Positions 57,614 through 64,000 of a DNA stretch of 64,000 bases are shown in pieces. The translations under genes were made by a program, and so were the position numbers. How positions within the stretch are numbered: the first letter of the stretch is position 1; each line of letters begins with the position of its first letter. The DNA is taken from positions 124,001 to 188,000 of the forward strand of contig NZ_NWUO01000002.1 in assembly GCF_002895925.1 (NCBI RefSeq), read 5' to 3'. The notes beneath the pieces were generated by a model, which was not told where the DNA came from, did no database searches, and was given only the letters and a program-made list of their open reading frames with translations. The stretch is from Mixta theicola. Lineage in GTDB: Bacteria; Pseudomonadota; Gammaproteobacteria; Enterobacterales; Enterobacteriaceae.

Positions 57614-57907
57614 TTAGCAGGGGCATTTTCCCATTTTTCCGCCTTTTGCCGGGAAGCGCGCTTCAAGGCAATAGCGATGAAATTCCTTTTCCGTCATTGG
57701 CACGGCGGCAGGATGCTGCTGCCGCATATGATGCAGATAATTTTGATAATCCTGCACGCCGACCATCAGGCGAAAACTTTGCACCAGCCGCTGCCAGATC
57801 AGACGCCAGCCCGGCGGCGGCGGGGCGCTACATGTTGTCAGCGGACGGCAGCGTTGAATTTTCGCTATCTGACGTCGCGTGGGGACAGGGCGAAGCAACT
57901 CAGACAT
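57614..57907 (-). CDS. YbdD/YjiX-family small protein (N-terminally extended)
   Basis: This 97-residue protein has a C-terminal half (VGVQDYQNYLHHMRQQHPAA ... CLEARFPAKGGKMGKCPC) matching YbdD/YjiX, usually about 65 residues. The first 33 residues are Pro/Arg-rich and unlike the family. The ATG at 57907 lies inside the end of the upstream transporter gene (eight-base overlap), so coupled translation is likely. YbdD and YjiX always accompany CstA/BtsT pyruvate transporters, and BtsT is reported to need its small partner. No closer start codon is available. Confidence 0.82.
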   Translation of the reverse strand: MSELLRPVPTRRQIAKIQRCRPLTTCSAPPPPGWRLIWQRLVQSFRLMVGVQDYQNYLHHMRQQHPAAVPMTEKEFHRYCLEARFPAKGGKMGKCPC

Positions 57908-59966
57908 GACGCACCTCCTTACGCAGCACCGGATCTGTTTCCTGGGTCGTCGGGCGCTCGCTTTTAAGCGCACGGCGAATCACGAAAAAGGCGGCGATCA
58001 GCATCGTCACCGCGACCAGCATAAAGAAAGCGCACAGGGCGGCGTTAATTTGATTGCTCAGCACAATGGTTTGCATATCCGCCACGCTTTTCGCCGGGGC
58101 GATAACAGTGCCGTTATCAATCGCCGTGCTGAATTTCTTCGCCTGCGCCAGAAAGCCGATGGCGGGTTTTTCATGGAAAATTTTCTGCCAGCCTGCCGTC
58201 ATCGAGGTAATAAATAGCCAGACGGTTGGCAGAATCGTTACCCAGGCATAGCGCTGCTTTTTCATTTTAAACAGCACCACGGTGCCGAGAATCAGCGCCA
58301 TTGAAGCCAGCATCTGATTGCCGATGCCAAACAGTGGCCACAGCGTGTTAATGCCGCCTAACGGATCGACTACGCCCTGATAAACAAAAAAGCCCCAGCC
58401 TGCAACGGCTACGGTGGTTCCGGCCATATTGCCCAGCCAGGAGCGATTATTAGCCAGGCTGGGGATCAGCGTACCCGCCAGATCCTGCACCATAAAGCGA
58501 CAGGCGCGCGTTCCGGCATCTACCGCCGTAAGGATAAACAGCGCTTCGAACAGAATGGCGAAGTGATACCAGAACGCCATCATTGCGCGGCTGTTAAAGA
58601 TCTCGGAAATGATGTGCGCCATCCCGACGGCAAAAGTTGGCGCGCCGCCGGCCCGCGACAGCACCGAGGTTTCGCCCACGTCACGGGCAATGGTGGTAAG
58701 CATTTCCGGCGTCACCACAAAGCCCCAGCCGTTAATCACCTGCGCTGCGTTCTCCACCGTCGTGCCGATCAGCGCTGCCGGAGAGTTCATAGCGAAGTAA
58801 ACGCCAGGCTCAATAACCGAGGCGCATATCAGCGCCATGATCGCCACGAATGATTCCATCAGCATCGCGCCGTAGCCGATAAAGCGGATATGACTTTCCC
58901 GCTCGACCAGCTTCGGCGTGGTGCCGCTGGAAACCAGCGCATGAAAGCCGGAAATCGCGCCACAGGCGATAGTAATAAACAGGAAAGGAAACAGCGCGCC
59001 GGAAAAAACCGGGCCGCTGCCGTCAATAAAGCGCGACACGGCAGGCATCTTCATTTCTGGCATGGCGAACAGAATTCCCACGGCCAGGCCGACGATGACG
59101 CCGATTTTCAAAAAGGTCGAGAGGTAGTCACGCGGAGCCAGCAGTAGCCATACCGGCAGCACCGAGGCGATAAAACCATATCCCACCAGCACCCAGGTCA
59201 GCGTCGTGCCTTTCAGCGTAAAGAACGGGCCCCAGTAAGGGTGCTGTGCAACATCGCCCCCGTAAATAATCGCTGCCATCATCAGCACAAAACCGATAAG
59301 CGAAACTTCAGCAATTTTCCCCGGACGCAGAAAGCGCATCCAGATCCCCATCAGCAGGGCGATAGGGATGGTCGCAGCGATGGTAAACAGGCCCCACGGG
59401 CTGTTGGCCAGCGCTTTTACCACCACCAGCGCCAGCGCCGACAGGATAATAATCATCACTCCCAGCGCGCCGAGCATGGTAATCACGCCAGCAAACGCGC
59501 CCAGTTCCTGACGCGCCATCTCGCCCAGCGAACGGCCATCGCGCCGCGTAGAGATAAACAGCACCAGGAAATCCTGCACCGCGCCCGCCAGCATGACGCC
59601 GACCAGGATCCAGATGGTGCCGGGCAGAAAGCCCATTTGTGCGGCCAGGATCGGGCCAACCAACGGGCCGGCGCCGGCGATAGCGGCAAAATGGTGACCG
59701 AACAGCACCCATTTATTGGTAGGCACATAGTCGAGACCGTCGTTATAGCGTTCGGCAGGCGTTATGCGGCTATCGTTAAGTTCAAAGATATTCCGGGCGA
59801 TAAACAGGCTGTAAAAGCGATAGGCAATGCTATAGCAGGCGACTGCCGCAACCACCAGCCAGACGGCATTAACCGGCTCGCCGCGGTTAATCGCCAGCAT
59901 GGCGAAGGCAAACGCGCCAATCAACGCCACGGCTAACCAGATTAAACCGGTCTTGACGTTTTTCAT
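57900..59966 (-). CDS. CstA/BtsT-family pyruvate transporter
   Basis: The product is a 688-residue inner-membrane protein of the CstA family with more than 14 hydrophobic segments. Hallmarks are DGLDYVPTNKWVLFGHHFAA, AGAGPLVGPILAAQMG, VSSGTTPKLV and HQGVVDPLGGINTLWPLFGI-like sequence (here YQGVVDPLGGINTLW). CstA and BtsT import pyruvate with protons. I cannot decide between them by eye. It is inserted between rpfR and rnb, unlike E. coli. It forms an operon with the YjiX-type gene. The ATG is preceded by CAAGGAG. Confidence 0.9.
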   Translation of the reverse strand: MKNVKTGLIWLAVALIGAFAFAMLAINRGEPVNAVWLVVAAVACYSIAYRFYSLFIARNIFELNDSRITPAERYNDGLDYVPTNKWVLFGHHFAAIAGAGPLVGPILAAQMGFLPGTIWILVGVMLAGAVQDFLVLFISTRRDGRSLGEMARQELGAFAGVITMLGALGVMIIILSALALVVVKALANSPWGLFTIAATIPIALLMGIWMRFLRPGKIAEVSLIGFVLMMAAIIYGGDVAQHPYWGPFFTLKGTTLTWVLVGYGFIASVLPVWLLLAPRDYLSTFLKIGVIVGLAVGILFAMPEMKMPAVSRFIDGSGPVFSGALFPFLFITIACGAISGFHALVSSGTTPKLVERESHIRFIGYGAMLMESFVAIMALICASVIEPGVYFAMNSPAALIGTTVENAAQVINGWGFVVTPEMLTTIARDVGETSVLSRAGGAPTFAVGMAHIISEIFNSRAMMAFWYHFAILFEALFILTAVDAGTRACRFMVQDLAGTLIPSLANNRSWLGNMAGTTVAVAGWGFFVYQGVVDPLGGINTLWPLFGIGNQMLASMALILGTVVLFKMKKQRYAWVTILPTVWLFITSMTAGWQKIFHEKPAIGFLAQAKKFSTAIDNGTVIAPAKSVADMQTIVLSNQINAALCAFFMLVAVTMLIAAFFVIRRALKSERPTTQETDPVLRKEVRHV

Positions 59967-60125
59967 GACAAACTCCTTGCTGAATCCACAGGAAAGAAAA
60001 AAGGAAGCAAGGTAAAAATAATTTAAACTTTTGTTAGAGAAAGGAAAATTTAAGAAAAGTGTGAGGAAGCAGGCGTTTTAGTTGTGAAATGCGATGGTGA
60101 GAACGGTTAATTTCAGAGGCAGTTA

Positions 60126-60156
60126 AAAAAACGAGGCGGCATCAGGCCGCCCCGTT
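60126..60156 (-). terminator. rnb terminator
   Basis: AACGAGGCGGC (60130-60140) pairs with GCCGCCCCGTT (60146-60156), with one mismatch. T7 follows on the minus strand. It lies 10 bases after the rnb stop. Confidence 0.8.
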
Positions 60157-60166
60157 AAGTACATTA

Positions 60167-62097
60167 TCAGGCCGCCGGGCGCGCCACGATATTGCGCGTT
60201 TCCATACGGACCTCAGCGATAGTCACCTCAATCACATCGGTAACGCGGTAAACCACTTCGCCCTTAATCTGTACAGTGCCGTTTTCCTGGCTGCACACCA
60301 GTTCATCACGCACCGCATGGATAAAGGGAGCCGGGATAAAGGCAACGGCGCCGTTATCCAGCAGGCGTACGCGCATACCGCCACGGGAAACATCGATGAT
60401 TTCCGCGCTGAAGCGGGTATCGGCGCCAGCCGCTTTGTTCAGGAAGCGGGCATACAGCCAGTCGCCCACGTCGCGCTCCGCCATGCGGTTCAAACGACGA
60501 CGCTCGCCCATCTTCAGCGTAACCTCATCATTCGGACGCGAGGCGCTTTCGCCACGAATAATCGCTTTCAGCAGACGATGGTTAACCATATCGCCATACT
60601 TACGAATCGGGGAAGTCCAGGTGGCATAAGCCTCAAGGCCAAGACCAAAGTGCGGGCCTGGCTCGGTGCTGATTTCAGCAAAGGACTGGAAGCGACGAAT
60701 ACGGCTATCGAGGAACTGGGTCGGCTGCGCATCCAGTTCGCGTCGCAGCTGGATAAAGCCTTCCAGCGTCGCCATAGCGGCTGCATCAGCGGTCACGCCG
60801 TGATTAGCCAGTACGGCGGCTGCCTGCTCGGCATTGGCGGCGTCAAAGCCCAGGTGCACGTTATAGATGCCGAAACCGAGCTTATCGCGCAGTACCATCG
60901 CCGCACAGATGTTCGCGGCGATCATCGCCTCTTCAACGATGCGGTTAGCGATACGGCGCGGCTCAGCGATAATATCCAGCACTTCGCCTTTCTCGCCCAG
61001 CAGGAAGCGGTAATCCGGGCGGTCTTTAAATACCAGCGCGTTTTGCTGACGCCATTCCACGCGGGAAAGGCAAAGACGATGCAGCAAACGGATTTGCTGT
61101 GCTACCTCTTCAGCGGCAGGCTGCCACTCGCCCTTGTTTTCCAGCCAGTCGGAGACTTCGTCATAGACCAGCTTGGCTTTAGATTCGATCCAGGCGGCAA
61201 AGAACTGTATGTCAGACAGCGCGCCGTTCTGGCTTACGGTGACACGGCAGGCCAGCGCCGGACGACGCTCATTCGGGCGCAGCGAGCAGACATTATCGGA
61301 CAGCTCGCGCGGCAGCATCGGGATATTGAAGCCCGGCAGATAGTTAGTAAAAGCACGACTGGCGGCGATGGCGTCCAGCTTGCTGTCTGCGGGCACATAG
61401 GCGGTTGGGTCGGCGATGGCGATCGTCAGGCGTAGCGCATTATCCGCCAGCTCTTCGACATACAGCGCATCGTCCATATCTTCGGTGCTGGCGCTGTCGA
61501 TAGTGACAAAATTCAGCGCGGTTAAATCTTCACGCTCCAGCTTTTCATCCTGCATATCGCTGAAGGTTTCCGCTGGCGCTTCACGCTCAAGGTTATGGCG
61601 TGACAGTGTCACCCACCACGCGCCAGATGATCGTCGCCGGTGGTGATAAATTCGGTCAGTTCAGCATAAAAACTGCGGTCGCCTTTCAGCGGATGGCGGC
61701 GCATTTCCGCCACGGCCCAGTCACCGGCCTGAAAATCATGTTGCAGGCTGCGTACCGGACGGCAGGGAATGACATCTTTAATCAGCGGATGATCGGGAAC
61801 GATGAAGAGGCGGTCATCTTTTTTCTGGATCCGGCCAACAAAGCGCGTCAGGAACGGCTCAACCAGGGTTTCCGGTTCGGCAATTTCACGATCTTTATCG
61901 GTTTGCACCGCAGCGATAACGCGGTCGCCCGCCATCACTTTTTTCATCTGCGGCGGCGGAATAAAGTAGCTTTTCTGCGCGTCTACTTCTAAGAAACCGA
62001 AACCTTTCTCGGTGCCTTTTACCACCCCTTCCACACGCGGCGTCTGGGCGTGGAGCTTCTCTTTAAGCTGCGCAAGCAGCGGGTTATCCTGGAACAT
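60167..62097 (-). pseudogene. rnb: ribonuclease II, interrupted by a one-base frameshift
   Basis: RNase II (about 644 residues) degrades RNA 3' to 5'. Its frame starts at 62097 ([20 protein letters not shown], cold-shock domains) and breaks at GDDHLA, ending ARGG-stop at 61609. The rest continues in another frame ([15 protein letters not shown] through the RNB catalytic domain [15 protein letters not shown], then the S1 domain) to 60167. The family reads GDDH..PWWVTLARHN. Inserting one base at 61620/61621 (GCGCGTGG to GCGCCGTGG) restores [11 protein letters not shown]. Everything else is conserved, so a recent mutation or sequence error is likely. Confidence 0.88.
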
Positions 62098-62177
62098 AGT
62101 TGAATTCAGTTTCGTGGCCTAAGAGCGGCAGACAGTTTTACGCGATTCGCTGGCGCCCGGCAAGGTGTAATAAACGT

Positions 62178-62203
62178 AAAAAGCCGGAAAGATCCGGCTT
62201 TTT
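62178..62203. terminator. terminator between the YdeP-type gene and rnb
   Basis: AAAAAGCCGG (62178-62187) and CCGGCTTTTT (62194-62203) form a symmetric hairpin with a six-base loop. It serves the YdeP-type gene on the minus strand. Confidence 0.88.
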
Positions 62204-62221
62204 ACACAGGCTTACAGGCTA

Positions 62222-64000
62222 TCAGGCAATACGCTGCGTGACCACTTCAGCTGATAAAGAAATTTTCACCGGCACCGATTTGGAGGTCGGCGTGCCGCTG
62301 CCGTCGCCAAAGCTGGAGAGGGGGACCAGCGGGTTGGTTTCCGGATAATAGGCGGCAAGGTTTCCGCGTGGAATGTTGTAAGGCACCAGCTTAAAGCCGC
62401 TGACCCGACGGGTAATACCGTCGTTCCACAGGGTTTCGATATCCACGTTTTGCCCGGCGTCATAGCCCAGCTCGCTCATATCTTCCGGGTTAATAAACAG
62501 CACTTCACGCTGACCATAAACGCCGCGATAGCGGTCATCAAGGCCGTAAATCGTGGTGTTGTACTGATCGTGCGAGCGCAGCGTCTGCAGCGTAAACGGC
62601 ACTTCTACCTCGCCCAGCGATGGGAACAGCGAGGTGGGTAAGGCCGCCGCGCTGAAGTGCGCTTTACCGCCAGGCGTATTAAAGCGCAGCTCGGCCGCGG
62701 CGTTGCCTAAATAGAAACCGCCAGGCTGTTCGCATTTCTTATTAAAGTCGGCGAAGCCAGGAATGGTCGCGGCAATATGATCGCGGATTTTGTTGTAATC
62801 CGCCGCCAGCGCCAGCCAGTCAACTTTAAAGCTGCTGAGAACCGCATTCGCGATGCCCGCCACGATGGCGGTTTCAGAACGCTGCGTATTGGCCAGCGGT
62901 TTACCCACGCCTTCAGAGGCGTGCACCATGCTGAATGAATCTTCCACGGTAATAAACTGCGAGCCGGTGGCCTGCATATCCTGCTCGGTGCGGCCCAGCG
63001 TCGGCAGAATCAGGCTTTCCTGACCCGGCACCAGATGGCTGCGATTCAGCTTGGTGCTGATATGTACGGTCAGGCCACAGCGCTGCATCGCTTCTTCCGT
63101 ACGCGGACTGTCCGGTGCGGCGGCGGCAAGGTTGCCGCCCAGCGCGATCAGCACTTTAATCTCATCGCGCAGCATCGCTTCCAGCGCTTCTACGGTGTTA
63201 TGACCCGGCGCACGCGGCGGTTCAAAGTCAAAGTGCTTCGCCATCGCATCAAGGAAAGCCTGAGAAGGTTTCTCATCAATGCCCATAGTGCGGTTGCCCT
63301 GCACGTTGCTGTGCCCGCGAACCGGACAAAGACCGGCGCCTTTCTTGCCCAGCTGGCCAAACAGCAGCTGCAGGTTCACGATTTCACGCACCGTATCCAC
63401 GGAGTGCTTATGCTGGGTGATACCCATCGCCCAGGTACAGATAATGCGGTCGGCGCTCTGGTAGATGGCTGCCGCTTCACGCAGCTGCTGTTCGCTCAGG
63501 CCGGACTGCTGTTCAATCTGTTCCCAGCTGGTGGCGTCTACCGCCGCCAGGTAATCTTCCACGCCCTGCGTAGCCGCATTGATAAAGGTTTCGTCAAACA
63601 GGCCTTTTTTACCGGCTGCGATACGGGCGCGGTGGGTTTCCGCCAGCGCTTTGACCATGCCGCGTACAGCGGCCATATCGCCGCCCAGATTCGGCTGATA
63701 ATAGGTGGAGCTAATGGCGCCCGCTTTTGAAGTCATCACTTCCAGCGGTTTCTGCGGGTCGGCAAAACGCTCCAGACCGCGCTCGCGCAGGGTATTAAAG
63801 GTGACGATTTTCGCACCGCGATCGGCGGCATGGCGCAGGCTGTGCAGCATACGCGGATGGTTGGTGCCCGGATTCTGACCAAATACAAAAATGGCATCCG
63901 CATGATCGAAATCATCCAGACGAATGGTGCCTTTACCAACGCCGATGCTGCGCTTCAGGCCGCTGCCGCTCGCTTCGTGACACATATTGGAGCAATCAGG
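62222..64000 (-). CDS. FdhF/YdeP-family molybdopterin oxidoreductase (C-terminal part, cut by window edge)
   Basis: The C-terminal 592 residues of a protein of about 760 are present, and the frame is open to the window edge. It is a molybdopterin-bis-MGD oxidoreductase of the YdeP type. Key features are DCSNMCHEASG (the Cys at the place of the catalytic Sec/Cys of formate dehydrogenase), FVFGQNPGTNHPRM, GLCPVRGHSNVQGNRTMGI and the C-terminal MoCo-dinucleotide-binding domain (YYPETNPLVPLSSFG). E. coli YdeP is linked to acid resistance. The substrate is unknown. The neighbour rnb is on the same strand behind a terminator. Confidence 0.9.
   Translation of the reverse strand, partial: PDCSNMCHEASGSGLKRSIGVGKGTIRLDDFDHADAIFVFGQNPGTNHPRMLHSLRHAADRGAKIVTFNTLRERGLERFADPQKPLEVMTSKAGAISSTYYQPNLGGDMAAVRGMVKALAETHRARIAAGKKGLFDETFINAATQGVEDYLAAVDATSWEQIEQQSGLSEQQLREAAAIYQSADRIICTWAMGITQHKHSVDTVREIVNLQLLFGQLGKKGAGLCPVRGHSNVQGNRTMGIDEKPSQAFLDAMAKHFDFEPPRAPGHNTVEALEAMLRDEIKVLIALGGNLAAAAPDSPRTEEAMQRCGLTVHISTKLNRSHLVPGQESLILPTLGRTEQDMQATGSQFITVEDSFSMVHASEGVGKPLANTQRSETAIVAGIANAVLSSFKVDWLALAADYNKIRDHIAATIPGFADFNKKCEQPGGFYLGNAAAELRFNTPGGKAHFSAAALPTSLFPSLGEVEVPFTLQTLRSHDQYNTTIYGLDDRYRGVYGQREVLFINPEDMSELGYDAGQNVDIETLWNDGITRRVSGFKLVPYNIPRGNLAAYYPETNPLVPLSSFGDGSGTPTSKSVPVKISLSAEVVTQRIA

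Overview
The window is chromosomal DNA of an enterobacterium. Nearly every backbone gene has a recognisable Escherichia coli counterpart, and the order hns-tdk-adhE-ychE-opp-yciU-clsA-yciY-yciI-tonB-yciA-yciB-yciC-trp-yciV-yciO-rluB-btuR-yciK-sohB-yciN-topA-cysB-ymiA/yciX-acnA-ribA-pgpB-lapAB-pyrF-yciH-osmB-(yciR)-rnb is that of the E. coli 27-29 minute region. Separate trpG and trpD, an RpfF-type signal synthase beside the yciR orthologue, KdgR-type pectin regulation and the accessory content fit a plant- or insect-associated member such as Erwiniaceae (Pantoea/Erwinia/Mixta). The genus is inferred, not proven.

Layout. 1-13.2 kb: start of hns, tdk, adhE, a MarC-family gene, two tandem oppA-type binding-protein genes and oppBCDF. 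13.2-19.7 kb: envelope genes (yciU, clsA, yciY, yciI, tonB, yciA, yciB, yciC, a ykgJ-type gene), with a Cys-rich copper-storage-like gene where E. coli carries kch. 19.7-27 kb is accessory: a decayed RNase A-like polymorphic toxin tip with an intact adjacent immunity-type gene, a metallo-beta-lactamase-fold hydrolase, and a GH127 beta-L-arabinofuranosidase/GPH transporter operon with a divergent AraC regulator. 27-34 kb: the complete trpLEGDCBA operon with promoter/operator and attenuator. 34-51 kb: RNA, cofactor and topology genes, aconitase, riboflavin and LPS-control genes. 51-64 kb: pyrF-yciH, osmB, then araD, an internally deleted kdgT behind an intact KdgR-type site, rpfF convergent with rpfR (yciR), a CstA-family pyruvate transporter operon, rnb, and part of a YdeP-type molybdoprotein.

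How it fits together. The trp genes make tryptophan under repressor and attenuator control. opp imports peptides. tonB energises outer-membrane uptake. lapAB and pgpB serve envelope lipid and LPS balance. rpfF/rpfR form a fatty-acid signal and cyclic-di-GMP module. GH127, its transporter, araD and the kdgT remnant are traces of plant-polysaccharide use.

Broken genes. lapB and rnb each carry one apparent single-base loss in otherwise highly conserved sequence. The toxin tip carries two frame breaks and kdgT a large in-frame internal deletion. lapB is essential in E. coli, so its break is either a sequence error or biologically notable. I saw no tRNA or rRNA genes, CRISPR arrays, complete insertion sequences or prophage.
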